From Alternaria dauci (taxonomy: Eukaryota; Ascomycota; Dothideomycetes; Pleosporales; Pleosporaceae), in the NCBI RefSeq assembly GCF_042100115.1, contig NC_091274.1, positions 3,348,001 to 3,412,000 of the forward strand: a stretch of DNA of 64,000 bases, read 5' to 3'. The position numbers and the translations under genes are program-made. Positions 17,740 to 50,167 of this stretch are shown in pieces. The first letter of the stretch is position 1. Each line of letters starts with the position of its first letter. The notes under the pieces were generated by a model, which saw only the letters and a program-made list of their open reading frames with translations, searched no databases and was not told the DNA's origin.

Positions 17740-19935
17740 CTAGTTCCCCAACCCGAACCGTATCAGTTAACACTTCTTCGACCATGTACAAAGTATTTAC
17801 CTTGTATTTAGGTCTGAGACGAAGTAATTCAAAGTATTTTTACTTTAATTAGAGCATACCTTAATATTCCACCTTGGAACTATTCAGAACCTAGACTTCG
17901 GAAATAAAGTTCATACTAATGTAGTAAAAATTATTTCCGTTTTCGATTACACTATCTGTAATCAGTGGACCTACAAATACCATCTGCTCGTTGCTCTTTT
18001 ATGATCTACCTACTATACATAATCATACTTATGATAGAGTCAATTTAGATCCGCGATAGCCCATTCAATCTTTCGATTAATCAGTTAAGTTATTGCCATA
18101 CCCTTTCCATTACGAAAGGCCATCTACTTTTATTGTTTCATATGTAGACTTGGCATAAACTGCTTTAGGGTGTTCCCGGAATTTGGTATTTTTAGAAAAA
18201 TAAAAAGAAAGTCTCAATTTCTTTTTGGTTTTCGACTTAACACCAATTAGAGTCACGCATACGAAGATATTTCTGCCAAAAGATCTAAACCTGTACATTT
18301 AGACTAGCAATCCGCAGCCACCAAACTTATTGCACATACTCCTTTCAGCGCCTGACGAGTGGTTAGTACCTATCTGAGATAAAATTCACCGTGATGTGAT
18401 TACTCACGATTACTAGTAATTCCTTTTTCATGCAGTCGAATTTCAGACAACAATCCATACTTTATCCTGTTTTAGGGATTAGCTCCAATTCGCATTATTG
18501 CATCCCTTTGTAAAGGCACATGTGGCACGTCTATAGCCCACAATATTAAGGCCATGATGACTTGTCTTAGTCCCTATTATCACATCCAATTGTAAGCGGA
18601 GAGCTGCTTTATTATAATAAATAAAACAAGGGTTTACGTTAATTTAATGGACCTAACCAAATCTCACGACATTAACTGAAGACAGCCATGCAACGCATGT
18701 GGTCTAAAAATTTCAAAAAATATTTTAGGTCATTCAAATTGTGGTAAGGTTATTCGCGGATCATCGAATTAAATAACATACTTCACTACTGGTTTCAGAA
18801 ACGGTCTAATGATTTCAGTTCCTGCGTTGCCACATTACTCTTGAGGTGGAGTGCTTCCACTTTCATTTATAGTTCCGCCTTAAAGCCAACCTATGGCACT
18901 CATCATTGTCTGCCCAGGTTACGGGGGTATCTAATCCTCTTCACTCTCTGAGCCTTCGTCCCTCAACGTCAGTTATAGTACATTGCTCTTTTGCTTAATA
19001 TTTCATATATTCCTTCACAAAAAAAAATTTCTTTTTTTTAGTTTCTTTTTTTTAGTTTCTTTTTTTTAGTTTCTTTTTTTTTCTATTGAAAAAAAAATAA
19101 ACAAATAGAAATAGCAAGTACATGTACATAGAGGTTTGCCTTCGCCGTTATCAGTCCTATTGGTATTAACAAATTTCATCTTTCCTCCAACAATTCCGAC
19201 ATATTCCTCTCACATATCAAACTCAAGTGTACCAGGTACTTATTTAAGCCATTGCACACCGTCTAGGTACCCTATATACCTGTTAAAGATGAATAACACT
19301 CGTCTCCCTTGTCTTACCGCGACTGCTGGCACAAGATTTGGTCGAGACCTATGGATATAAAGTTTTCATAATAAGCTTTATCCAGAACTTTATAAGACCT
19401 AGTCAAGCAAGTTAATAACTTATTATATTAACTCTCATTCCTGCAAGTTGCTGGTTCAGCCGTTAGGCCATTGACCAAAATTCCTCACTGCTGTACTACA
19501 CGCACTGGGGTTTTTTCAGACCCAGTGTGGTCAATAGACCTCTCAGTCTTGACTACGGACATAAGCTAAATATGCCATTACCATACTTACTACTTATCCG
19601 ATGGTTATTAATAATCAACTAAGAGCGAAATACTATTTCTTTTAAACACATTTATTCTTAATATTATTAACCTTTATATCTAACCTTTTAGATATAATCG
19701 ACCACTGGGGTGATTAGATCTAGTATTAATAAATAATAATAAATTGTTATTATAAGGGATTTATTTTGCCTTACTCTTAGGTAGCCATAATACCACTTAC
19801 TCACCTGTACACCACTTCAATATACATAATTTATCTAAATTAAATATTGACGTTCGATTAGCATGTGTCAAGCATTTACATAGCGTTCACTCAGAGCCAT
19901 CATCAAACTCAAATAAAAATGTAAAGTACTATTTA
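17740..19935 (-). rRNA. rns: mitochondrial small subunit rRNA
   Basis: The 16S-like rRNA is recognised by its 5' region GAGTTTGATGATGGCTC (about 19900), the 530-loop region, GGATTAGATACCCCCGTAAC near 18930, and the decoding-region block TTACTAGTAATCG near 18410. The 5' end lies near 19935 and the 3' end is approximate. A small group I intron interrupts the 3' part. An AT hairpin insertion (about 19018-19105, four TTTCTTTTTTTTAG repeats and an A-rich complement) expands a variable region. Confidence 0.9.
17905..18235 (-). other. small ORF-less group I intron in rns (ends approximate)
   Basis: The minus strand carries group I core elements: AAATTCCGGGAACACCCTAAA at about 18185, then ATCGCGGATCTAAAT and AAAAGAGCAACGAGCAGATGG at about 17985-18060. 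These are the same P/Q/R/S-type blocks as in the nad6, cox2, nad3 and nad4 introns. Exact splice points in the rRNA cannot be fixed by eye. Confidence 0.65.
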
Positions 19936-19984
19936 TTATCTAACTAAATAATATTGTAAAGTAAAACCTATTCGTTCTAACGAT

Positions 19985-20057
19985 CATTCTTATCTAAGAC
20001 TTGAACTTAGATTAGGATATTAGGAATATCTTGTTCTACCATTAAACTAATAAGAAT
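19985..20057 (-). tRNA. trnR: tRNA-Arg(CCU), tandem copy of trnR(UCU)
   Basis: Acceptor ATTCTTA/TAAGAAT and body match the neighbour at 20121-20193, but the anticodon loop is TTCCTAA, giving CCU (AGG codons). The anticodon stem is AGATA/TATCC, with one mismatch at the outer pair. Confidence 0.72.
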
Positions 20058-20120
20058 TTTTTTTTAATAAGATAAATCTAGCTATCTTATTAAATGAATA
20101 GCTATTACTATAGAAATCGT

Positions 20121-20193
20121 TATTCTTATCTAAGACTCGAACTTAGATTCAGATATTAGAAGTATCTTGTTCTACCATTAAACTAATAAGAAT
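20121..20193 (-). tRNA. trnR: tRNA-Arg(UCU)
   Basis: Acceptor ATTCTTA/TAAGAAT, anticodon stem AGATA/TATCT with loop CTTCTAA (UCU), T-arm CTAAG/CTTAG. Canonical member of the tandem pair. Confidence 0.9.
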
Positions 20194-20277
20194 CTTTCTT
20201 ATTATCTCATAAAAGTATTATAATATGTAAATGTAAAATAGTTTATTTAAAATCCTCTATATTTTACCCTCCCTCCT

Positions 20278-20316
20278 ACTTTTTTTTTCATATATTGTGA
20301 TATATGAAAAAAAAGT
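20278..20316. repeat. palindromic element (family 1 variant)
   Basis: CATATATTGTGATATATG core between T and A runs with the TAAAGCTTGCGG flank. A family-2 hairpin follows at 20329-20455. Confidence 0.85.
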
Positions 20317-20470
20317 TAAAGCTTGCGGTAATTTTTTTTTTCTTTTGCTTAACTTTTTGTTTATTTTTTTTTTCTCTTTCTTTTTTTTCTATGAGAAAAA
20401 AAGAAAGTATAGCAATAAACCATGAGCAAAAGAAAAAATTTAGAGAGAAATAAGCTGTAAATAATAAAAA

Positions 20471-20855
20471 GGATTCTATATTTTCATAACTATTAACTTG
20501 GGTTTTGTTTTGGAGTATACCCATTACATTACTATTAAATTCTATATAATCCATATGATTTTATATTATGTTATATAACTATAGAAATATTTTATAGGAA
20601 ATAATATGTAAATCGTAAAAAGGATTCTATATTTTCATAACTATTAACTTGGGTTTTGTTTTGGAGTATACCCATTACATTACTATTAAATTCTATATAA
20701 TCCATATGATTTTTTATTATGTTATATAACTATAGAACTATTTTATAAGAAATAATATGTAAATCGTAAAAAGGGTTATATATTTTCATAACCATTAACT
20801 CGGGTTTTGTTTTAGAGTATACCCATTACATTACTATTAAATTCTATATAATCCC
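20471..20855. repeat. 151-bp tandem repeats, 2.6 copies
   Basis: The block starting GATTCTATATTTTCATAACT is repeated with a 151-bp period at 20471, 20622 and 20773; the third copy is truncated where CCCTCGCCTTTGCGGGTGG begins (20852-20870). That GC-rich 19-mer recurs at 29145-29163. Confidence 0.85.
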
Positions 20856-20871
20856 TCGCCTTTGCGGGTGG

Positions 20872-21700
20872 ACTTCCTGAATATGACGCGCCACCCTTTC
20901 AACTACAGGATAACTGAAATGGAATGGGGTGATGGTTAGCACCGCTTTCAACGGTTTACAGGCTTGAGCAACCATGTTTGGGCTTTAAGACTTTGTATTT
21001 CTATCCCTTTTTTTTTTAAGCGTTATCTATCGTTTTAGTACCGCCACATCGCGTGGCTTATTACGGGGTTAGGTTCAAAAAGCACCCGCCCAAGGGCTCC
21101 ATCACGATTGCAAGTTTTTAAGTTTTATAGCTTTTCCAGATCCCTTCATTCCACTCGAATAAAACCAGTCCTTACACACTACGAGGTTTTGCTTTTCCAT
21201 AGGCAATGATTTTACCTTACTTCCTACTTCAAGATAAGAAAAAACTATAAACCTTATACACGTACTATATTTATTCACCATAACCTCAAACTCTAATAAA
21301 AAGTGAAGTAGACGTAGCTTGTATGATCTCATTCCACTACACCTAGGATTCGCTAAAAAAACCGTACTCTCTCCCCCCCCCCCCCTCGCGCAAAAATGAA
21401 AAGGACGTATGTAATTGACAGAACATTTAATATTCTATCCATAGAAAGGAATTTTAACATAGAAATACATGACCCTGTTCCCCCCCCCCTATGGAACTGA
21501 TACATATTTAAAAAAAAACATGAAACAATAATATAAACTTAATTATAAAATACATTGGTTCCAGAGTATCGATTGGAAAATACATTGGTTTCAGAGGTCT
21601 TTCCACTTTTCAAGCTAGGAAATTTGAGAAAAATAAGATAGATATTAAGAGAGAATCGGGGAACGTAGTTCTGGATGAATCGTCTGATACACAGGTATCA
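20872..21700. other. strand-switch spacer before rpo
   Basis: Genes switch from the minus to the plus strand here. The region has C-runs and a 76-codon minus-strand ORF (21102-21332) without recognisable similarity. The motif AAATACATTGGTTTCAGAG is partly repeated (21546, 21576) just before the rpo frame. The rpo frame itself is open for some distance upstream of its first ATG. Confidence 0.5.
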
Positions 21701-24454
21701 ATGGATGATGCGGTATATACACCGCGAACGATAAGGGAATCTAAAGATCATTATAGTAAATATTCACCGGAATATACAGCTAACTTTATGAATCATTTGT
21801 TTGATGTGTTATATGTTAATTATGACAGTAATAACATAGTAGTTAACGAGGATGTTCAAAGGAGAATGGAAGAAATAATTTTGGATGAGTACGATGTGTT
21901 TTTTTCTCATAACAATAAAGTACGTATACAAGGGGGTGTTAATACAGATTTAATAGTTCCTAAGCTGATTAGATTTATAATGGAAAGATCTGAAGTACTT
22001 AAAGTTTCGATAGAAAATCTTTACAAAATGTTTGAAACAATGAATACATCTAGAAATGACAAGGTATTAATGCGTGATATCTTTAAAGTTGTTGATCAGG
22101 ATTTTTTATTAAATATATGTTTAGTACAATACTTGTTAGTTTATACAAATCAAGATACGGAACATGATAAACATTACAATTCATTAACAGTTTCTGTAAC
22201 AATGGGTAAAAAAATAGTAACCAGTTACTTTTATAAATTAAAGAATAAATATATTGAAGAGAATAATGAGAATATTACTTATACTAGCTGAAAAAATAAG
22301 TGAGCTTCAGATAATGAGAAATTTAATAAGGTTTTAGATGATAGTTTTTATTCTAGGTTGGGATCTTATCTTATAGATATTCTTGAAGATGTTGAAATGT
22401 TAAAGAAAAGTGTTATAAAAACAGGTCCTAATATGAGTTTGTCTATATTAGAGATTTGGGAAAATTTTCCTATAAAGGAAGGTATTCTTACCCTACCTAG
22501 TAAACTTCCTATGATAGTAAAACCTAAACCTTATAGTGAAGATGTTCGAGGGGGTTATCTGTTAAATGATTATAGGTTCACGGAATATTTATTTATTGAG
22601 AAAAAAGGTTATGGTATTAATTCTGTTATAAATAACCATAAGATTTATGATATGGTTAATAAAATTAACGGTACAGCTTTTAAAATTAATAAGACTCTTT
22701 TAGAATTTCTACTAGAAAATGGTATTAAATTTGGTTTGTTGTTAGATAGAACAGTTAAACACAAGTACGCTGACATTAAAAAAAGAACTAAATATCAAGA
22801 AAATATCTTTAGGAGTTATAATAGTAAGGTTATGTTACAGAATAATATCATATGGATTGCTCAATTTTATGATAAATTCCCGGAAATGTATTTCCCTGTT
22901 AGATTGGATCAAAGAGGTAGAGTATATTGTACACCTAATTATTTAAATTACCAGTCAAATGAATTGAGTAAATCACTTCTTTTGTTTGCAAATCCTGCTA
23001 CTATTAAAAGAGAAGATATGCAATGTATAGATTATTTAAAAGCATATGGAGCTAATAGTTTTGGAGGTAGGATAGGTAAATCATCGGAAGATAAAAAGTT
23101 AGAATGGGTTAATGAAAACATTGATAATATAATTAACTATGATAATGGTATTTTGTTGAAAAAGGCTAAAGATAAACTGTTATTTTTAGCTTTTTGTATT
23201 GAATTTAAACGGTATCATGATTTTTATCTGGATGATAATCAGATGGAATTTAAGACATATTTACCTATTCAGTTGGATGCTACATGTAATGGTTTTCAAC
23301 ATATGAGTTTGTTAAGTAATGAAGAAATATTGTTTAAACAGCTAAATCTAATTGATACTAGTAGGAGTGAACCACCTAAAGATTTTTACAATTTTTTATT
23401 ACACAAAATAACAGACATATTTAGAAGTAAAAAAGAGAAAGGTGAGGTAATAGATAGTAAAACTAAAGGAAGTTATGAGAGATTATCTAATTTTATTTGA
23501 GATAGGAGTCATGTCAAGAAATCTATAATGACTATACCTTATAACGCCTCTCGACAAAGTATGGTAGAATATCTTACGGGTAGTTTGGTCGAAATAGTTT
23601 TAGATAAAAAAGATTCATATGAAGAAGGTAAAAATTTAGATTCTGATAATTTGGTTAACTCAGTTTCTGAGAGATCGGATCAAATAGTTCTAACTACAAT
23701 AGATACACCTTCAGCTTCAGCTAATACTTATAAAAAAGATAAATGTTATTGATATTCGGATAGTGAATCTAATACGGGTAACATAATTAATCATAAGGAT
23801 ATAGCTCTTCTAGTAAATACTCTTATGTATGTTATAGAAAATGACTTTAGAAAAATTAGGAAACTTACAAAATATCTTAATAATATAGCTTCTTTATTTA
23901 ACTTATTAGAGTTACCTATAACATGAACTTTACCCAGTGGACTTAAAGTTAGTCAAAGTTATTTACAACACAAAACTACAACAATATCACCCTTTATGTA
24001 TAGTAAAAGTAAACTTACTTTAAGAGTGAATATAAATAAGTATGACAAAAATAAACAAAGTAGAGCTCTTATGCCTAATTTAATTCATTCTTTGGATGCT
24101 AGTTCTTTAAGTTCGTTATTTGAACAATTTTCTAATACATATAACAAATCTGTACAGTTCTTCTCTATACATGATTGTTTTGGTACTACTTGTGATAAAG
24201 TATTTTGTTTAAAGACGATTTTAGCCTCCGTTTACGTAGATTTATATATTAGTGATCCTTATTTATTAAGATTTGATAAGGATGTTTTAGATCAAATAGA
24301 TAATTGTACACATTATACATTAGATCGTGAAAATAGAACTGTTAAATTGAATACTAGGATTCATCAAATCCATGATATAGATTGGGTTCTGAATAAGAAG
24401 ATGGTTAGTTATCGTGTTATAAACAAAATTGACTCTCAATATATTATCATATAA
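21701..24454 (+). CDS. rpo: plasmid-type single-subunit (T7-like) RNA polymerase
   Basis: This is a single frame of 918 codons with TGA read as Trp (for example in TYTSWKNKWAS and NFIWDRSHVKKS). It carries the core motifs of T7-like mitochondrial plasmid RNA polymerases: PVRLDQRGRVYCTPNYLNYQ (about residue 400), QLDATCNGFQHMSLL with the first catalytic Asp (about 525), DRSHVKKSIMTIPYN (fingers O-helix-like, about 600) and FFSIHDCFGTTCDK with the second catalytic Asp (about 825). All key residues are present, so the gene is intact. Such genes come from linear invertron plasmids integrated into mtDNA, usually with a DNA polymerase gene that is not seen here. Start at ATG 21701 is a choice; the frame is open further upstream. 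Confidence 0.92.
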
Positions 24455-25277
24455 AATAAACTTCTCTATTCTTTTTCAAATTATACTTTCCGTTTCACAT
24501 ACTTCCACAATTTTAATATTACTTACTTAATCCCCAAAAAAAAATTAAAATATTATTATATTATATTTTTTTTATACTTTAAACACAAGTTTAAAGTATT
24601 TTGGTTTATTTTATTTCCATCCTATGTTTTTTTATATATAATGTTTTTTTTGTACTAATGTTTTAAGTTCTATAGTTTTTAATAAGTTATAGGACTTTTT
24701 TTTGTTTTATATATATTCCTTCCCCACGTAGGACTTGAACCTACATATTCTAAGAAATTTTATTTGTATTACCTATTATACTAGCGGGGACTTTTATAAA
24801 TATATAGTGTAGTGATAGCTGTTATATATGCTTCACTATCTGTTTAGGAAGTAAAGTTATTTATTCCCTACTATAATCATAGGTGGCTCTTGTAAATTCA
24901 TAAGTTTTTACTTGTAATTTTATTACAAGTAAATTGTAATAAAAATTCTATATTTTAAAAAAAAAATAAAAAACATATAGATGTTTTTTTTTCTATCCTA
25001 TTGCTTATTTTTATTAATTTATATATATAAAATATATTATAGATTAAATAAAAATAAAAATTAGAGGGAAAAAGAAACCTTTTAAACGGATAAACCGTTA
25101 ATTTTTATCACTATAACTTATAGTGTAGTAAAATGAACTTTTTTAACAATACACTTATTCTTATAGATGTATGTGACCTCTTGTTCCCCCGCTATTAATA
25201 GCTTATTTACTAGAGACATTATATTATCTAATAAGAATGAATACAACAATCTTACTATAAAAACATCAGGAATTAGC
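24455..25277. other. spacer between rpo and cox1
   Basis: AT-rich with a tRNA-like sequence at 24720-24790 and a hairpin TTTTACTTGTAAT ... ATTACAAGTAAA at about 24906. It probably contains the cox1 leader and the former plasmid end; no terminal inverted repeat could be recognised by eye. Confidence 0.5.
24720..24790 (-). tRNA. tRNA-like gene, anticodon uncertain (possibly UCU)
   Basis: Acceptor TCCCCGC/GTGGGGA, D-stem GTAT/ATAC and T-arm GTAGG/CCTAC are good. The anticodon arm (AAATAAAATTTCTTAGAATA) forms no convincing stem; TCT would be centred in the best loop. It may be a decaying tRNA brought by the plasmid. Confidence 0.45.
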
Positions 25278-45378
<20,101 letters not shown>

Positions 45379-48300
45379 AGTGGTATACTAAGTTCTCTTT
45401 TTATAGGAATAAGCTTTTTATTTACTATATCAAACGAATTTATATGTGATGCACCTAGAGCTTGAGGACTTTACTTCCAAGATAGTGCTAGTCCACAAAT
45501 GGAAGCGCTAGTAGAATTACATGAATTTTGTGTATAAGAGTCAAATTCCGGGGACCTCCTAAAGCTCTAACTACCAAGGATATAAAGTAAATTTTTATCT
45601 GGCTTAACTAACAACTAAGGTAGGGTAATAAGGTTAGAGATAGAAGTTAGAACGCTTCTAATGGAAAATCGCGGATCTAAAACAGTAAAATAATATTTTA
45701 TTGTAAAAGAGCAACGAGTAGATGACTCTTCAGTTTTTTAACTGTAAGGTGTACTCTGGCCCTTTGAGAAATCAAGGGTCCAAATAAATATAAAGAGTAA
45801 CTACTCAAATTAGCAGGATTCTTATTTGGTATATTAGGTATAATAAGTTTAAAATATAAATGTTCTCTCTGCTGCCTACCGTAAACTAAGTATTAGTGGA
45901 GGAAGCTATAAGGGGGGTGTAAGCTCCCGCGGCTGGGTTTATAGACTTATTATATTCTAATGAAAAAGCGGATAACATTATGTACTACTTAGTTGCAATT
46001 TTATTTGCTGTAGGTTGAATACAAGGAGCTATTATTAGAAACTTTGATAGTTCTAAATCACCTATAAGTAACAAATATCTTAACCATGGTACACTAATCG
46101 AACTTGTATGAACTATTACACCTATTTAATAAAACTTTTACTTGGGTAAAACTGCCAAATTCCGGGGAAGTCTTAGTAATTTCTTATACCAAGCTTTAGC
46201 CGAAACGCTAAAGTGGCTGAACTAATTACTCAGAGATGGTAATAAGTAAGAAAGATTTCATTTTTGAAATGGAGATAATCGCGGATCTAAATCAATTAGG
46301 TAATTATTTACTACGATTGTAAAAGAGCAACGAGTAGACGGTAGTTGATGCGTTAATCATTTAATGCATTTAAGGTGTATTCTATGGAATATATATTATT
46401 TCAGAATAGAAATATATTGAAAAAAAATACTTTTAATTCCGTTTGATCCCCCACCTTCGGTAAGGGACCTAAAACAAAAATTAGATCTTACTCTAGTTTA
46501 ACTAAGTCTAACACTTTAACAAATAAAGTGAGTAATGATAAATCTAATCTTCATCCTTTATTTGTAACAGGACTTGTAGACGCTGAAGGTTCATTTACTG
46601 TTAGTGTATTAAAAAGTTCTTCTACTAAAACTGGTTGAGCTGTTAATGCTAGATTTAAAATTACTACACATATAACAGATTTAGATCTTATGTTAAATCT
46701 TAAAAATTTTTTTGGAGAAGATATAGGAAAATTGGTAATTTTTAAAGATACTTGTACTTACCGTGTAGATAAGTTAAAGGATATTTTGGATGTTGTTATA
46801 CCCCATTTTGATAAATATCCACTTGTTACACAAAAGTTAGGAGATTATAAGTTATTTAAAGAAATAGTTAATTTAATGATAAATAAAGAACATTTAACAT
46901 TAGATGGCTTAAAAAAAGTTTTATCCTTAAAAGCTTCATTAAATTTAGGTTTATCTGAAGAATTAAAAGTTAAATTTTCAAATATAGAAGCTGTAAAAAG
47001 ACCTTTAATATTGGATAAAGATATTCCTTCACCTTTTTGAGTGGCAGGATTTACTACGGGTGATGGAAGTTTTTATTTAATTATTAGGGCAAATAAATTA
47101 AATGAAATACCTCGAATAGATATAGGGTTTTCAATAGCTCAACATTCGAGAGATATGCTTTTATTACAAAAATTTGTAACTTTTTTTAACTGTGGTAGAA
47201 TAAAAAAAGATTCTAGACATGATGTACATTATTTTGTAGTTACTAATGTTAAGGATATTACAAATAAGATTATACCTTTTTTTAAAAAGTATTATACTAA
47301 AGGTGTTAAATCTTTAAATTTCGTAGATTGATGTGAGGGAGCTGAAATAATTAGATCTAAGGCTCATCTTTCTGACGAAGGAGTAGAACAAATTCGTAAT
47401 ATTCAAAGTAGAATGAATAGTAAAAGATCCGAATTTAATGGTTAAAATATTTAGGGTAGTTGTACATATTTTTTTTATTATGGTGCATACATTCTAACTT
47501 AACATGAATTAAAGAGATTTATGTTCATTATGTAACTTTTAACATTGTGGTAGAATCTATAATTGTACAGTTATGTTGTTCTTCATTAGATATAATAACA
47601 TAGCTAGTTTGTTGTAAAAGTAAAATTATTATAATTTCATTTTATTTATTAGCTATTCTGTATTATAATATTTCCATGGCTTTAATCTTAGTATTAATCG
47701 CTTTCCCTTCTTTCAAACTATTATACTTAATGGATGAAGTTACTGATCCTTCATTATCTGTATTAGCAGAGGGTCACCAATGATACTGAAGTTACGAGTA
47801 TCCAGATTTCTTAAATAGTGACGGAGATTTTGTTGAGTTTGATTCTTACTTAGTTCCAGAATCTGATTTAGAAGAAGGAGCGTTAAGAATGTTAGAGGTA
47901 GATAACAGAGTAATTCTTCCTGAAATTACACACACTAGATTTATTCTTACTGCGGCAGATGTTATACATTCATTTGCGATACCAGCATTAGGGGTAAAAT
48001 GTGATGCTTACCCAGGGAGATTAAACCAATTTTCTGTTCTTATTAATAGATTAGGAACATTCTATGGTCTGAACAATGGCCAAAACTGTAGTGAACCTAC
48101 GGTTATAAATCATCAAATTGACGGGAAAGCCCTAAAGGAATCTTAACTAAGTAAGTATGGTAACATAACTTATGGCACAGGTAATGACTCGTGGTACAGT
48201 AAAATCAAGATTTATTATTCAATGGGCAATCCGCAGCCAAGTACCAAGTATAAAATATTTGGTATGCAGTTCATCGACTAAACGGTGGTTGGTGTTATTA

Positions 48301-50167
48301 GTAATAATAACGCTTAAGATATAGTCAGCCCCCTCCTGAAAAGGTGCAGAAAAATATAAGTATTCTTTATATTTTTTGTTAAATAGATATATTCATTTGG
48401 TTGATTATATTTAGGGATTTCTACGATAGTTTGCTAAACTATTTTAATGTAAAAATAAATATTTATACAAAAAAGTAAAGTACTTGTCATTATTGTAGTG
48501 TTTGCATTATACAATTAGTAGAAGTGTTTTTAATAAGCACTACACACTTGATAAACGTATTGGTTCAATAGCTGTTATATCTCTAACTATCCCTGCGGGA
48601 TGGTCCCCTAGTTTTTTTCGACGTTATTTCATAACTAGAAAAAAACAAGGGGGGGCAGACCAAAGGGTCAGTCCCCTTTTGGGGACTAGAAATTATAGTG
48701 CAACTAGATCTTTTAATTCAATAAGACCTTTGGCAAATAATCCAGAGTCTTTAGCGTTAGATCATATCAATAGTGAAAAACCAACTAATTCATCCATTAT
48801 TAATAAAATATTATTAAATCAAAATTTATCCATTACTGACTCTAAATTAGAAGAATTATTAAAAGTTAAAGGTGTTGAATGGGATCTTCCTATATCTACA
48901 CCGGAAAATAAACAACTTTTAGCTGAGTTAACAGGTAAATCTAAATATAAAGGTTTCTCGGGTGTATATATCTTTATACATAAAAATACAGGGCATAAAT
49001 ACGTAGGTTCATCTAATTTATTAAGACGTAGAATGGATTATTATTTTAAAGGTGATTTCCCTTTAAGTGGTAAATTTTTACCTTTACTTCACAAAGAAGG
49101 GGTAAGAGCTTTTAAATTAATAATATTTAAATTAGATTGTACTATATTTAGTTATAAAGACTGTTTAATCTTAGAACAGTATTATTTATTAAATAAAGAA
49201 TTTAACTTGAATACATTAAGAGTTGTTAACGCAGGATCTTCAAAAGGTGATCCTGTATATGTTTATGATTTAACTTGTAGTACTCTTTATTATCATGCGA
49301 AATCTAAGATTGAACTAAAAAGAGTATTAAAAATACACACTGAAACTAGTAAAAAGTTTGTAGATTCTAAAAAACCATATCTTAAGAAATTCTTACTATT
49401 AAGCTATTATATACCTACTGCTTTAACAAGCAATATTTCGGTGGATAAATTAGTAGAGATTATGCAAAAAGAAAGACAAGATATGTATATATTAGGAACT
49501 CGTAGGAGTATATCAGTAGAATTAGAAATTAAAGAAGGAAATGCCTTTGTAAATTCAGATTCTATAGGCCAAACTTTAAATTTCGATTCGTTAACATCTT
49601 GTATTGAATCTTTAAGAGAATTAGGTTTAACGATTAAAAGAGCCACTCTTACTAAATATATAAAAAATGAAAAAGTGTTTCATAATTTCTTATGTAAATA
49701 TTCAGATAATATTTTACCGGATCATTTTTCAGAAGTAGGATTAATCATTGATGAATATAAAAAATTAAAAGTAGATGCAGACTTAGATACCTTAAAAGTG
49801 AATAGAAAAAATAAACCTATATTAGTAAAAGGAGAAAATTTTGAGAAAGAATTTGAAAGTATTACGGATACAATTAAATACTTTGGTACTTTAAATATCA
49901 AATTAGATAGAAAAGCTCTTTATCTTCATTTAAAAGACGGTAAAAAATATAAAAACTATTCTTTTTCTCGTAAATAACTAAATAATAGTTAAAAAATAAC
50001 ATACTTTCTTTTACTGGTGTAGTAATAAGTATTATTCAATTACATTAAATAAACGTAGAAATAACCCGCAATGTTCAGAAATTTGTGGTATACTACATTC
50101 TAGTATGCCAATTGTCGTTGAATCAGTTTCACTAGAAAAATTCTTATCTTGATTACAGGAACAATAG
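45379..50167 (+). CDS. cox2: cytochrome c oxidase subunit 2, translated as a fusion with COX1
   Basis: COX2 receives electrons from cytochrome c through its CuA centre. Exon parts: 45379-45522, 45971-46123, 47679-48068, 50069-50167. The frame continues without a stop from COX1 (...[19 protein letters not shown]) into [20 protein letters not shown], the classical COX2 N-terminus. Joins give [24 protein letters not shown] and [14 protein letters not shown]. The CuA ligands are visible in ADVIHSF and [13 protein letters not shown], and the second transmembrane block precedes LLYLMDEV. The spliced cox1-cox2 frame is 2,370 nt (789 aa plus stop). There is no ATG between the two proteins in this frame; ATA codons are the only candidate internal starts. 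Stop TAG at 50165-50167. Confidence 0.92.
45523..45970 (+). other. ORF-less group I intron 1 of cox2
   Basis: 448 nt with core blocks AAATTCCGGGGACCTCCTAAA, AATCGCGGATCTAAA, GTAAAAGAGCAACGAGTAGA and AAGGTGTACTCTGG. It belongs to the same subfamily as the nad6, rns, nad3 and nad4 introns. Confidence 0.85.
46384..47445 (+). CDS. LAGLIDADG endonuclease in cox2 intron 2
   Basis: Intron 2 is 46124-47678 with group I core blocks at 46145-46340. The ORF (353 aa, ATG 46384) has motif 1 [17 protein letters not shown] and motif 2 [16 protein letters not shown], with [17 protein letters not shown] and [17 protein letters not shown] between them. All TGA codons fall at expected Trp sites. Intact, and not fused to the exon. 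Confidence 0.92.
48502..49977 (+). CDS. GIY-YIG endonuclease in cox2 intron 3, with a hairpin element in its N-terminus
   Basis: Intron 3 is 48069-50068. The 491-codon frame has core [20 protein letters not shown], Arg in [10 protein letters not shown] and Glu in [20 protein letters not shown], then repeated HTH-like tails. Residues about 33-65 ([20 protein letters not shown]) are the translation of a family-3 hairpin (48606-48650) that keeps the frame. The intron core (CGGGAAAGCCCTAAAGG ... GACTAAACGG ... GATATAGTCAG, 48120-48320) lies upstream and resembles that of the nad4L intron. Confidence 0.88.
   Translation: MHYTISRSVFNKHYTLDKRIGSIAVISLTIPAGWSPSFFRRYFITRKKQGGADQRVSPLLGTRNYSATRSFNSIRPLANNPESLALDHINSEKPTNSSIINKILLNQNLSITDSKLEELLKVKGVEWDLPISTPENKQLLAELTGKSKYKGFSGVYIFIHKNTGHKYVGSSNLLRRRMDYYFKGDFPLSGKFLPLLHKEGVRAFKLIIFKLDCTIFSYKDCLILEQYYLLNKEFNLNTLRVVNAGSSKGDPVYVYDLTCSTLYYHAKSKIELKRVLKIHTETSKKFVDSKKPYLKKFLLLSYYIPTALTSNISVDKLVEIMQKERQDMYILGTRRSISVELEIKEGNAFVNSDSIGQTLNFDSLTSCIESLRELGLTIKRATLTKYIKNEKVFHNFLCKYSDNILPDHFSEVGLIIDEYKKLKVDADLDTLKVNRKNKPILVKGENFEKEFESITDTIKYFGTLNIKLDRKALYLHLKDGKKYKNYSFSRK

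Noticed and set aside
21102..21332. 76-codon minus-strand ORF upstream of rpo
   Set aside because: No recognisable motif, no leader, and it lies in a spacer rich in C-runs; coding status cannot be supported.
22289..23755. Apparent stop codons splitting rpo into several ORFs
   Set aside because: All the breaks are TGA, which is Trp here (trnW has UCA, and TGA occurs at conserved Trp sites in cox1, nad2 and atp6), so the gene is one frame.
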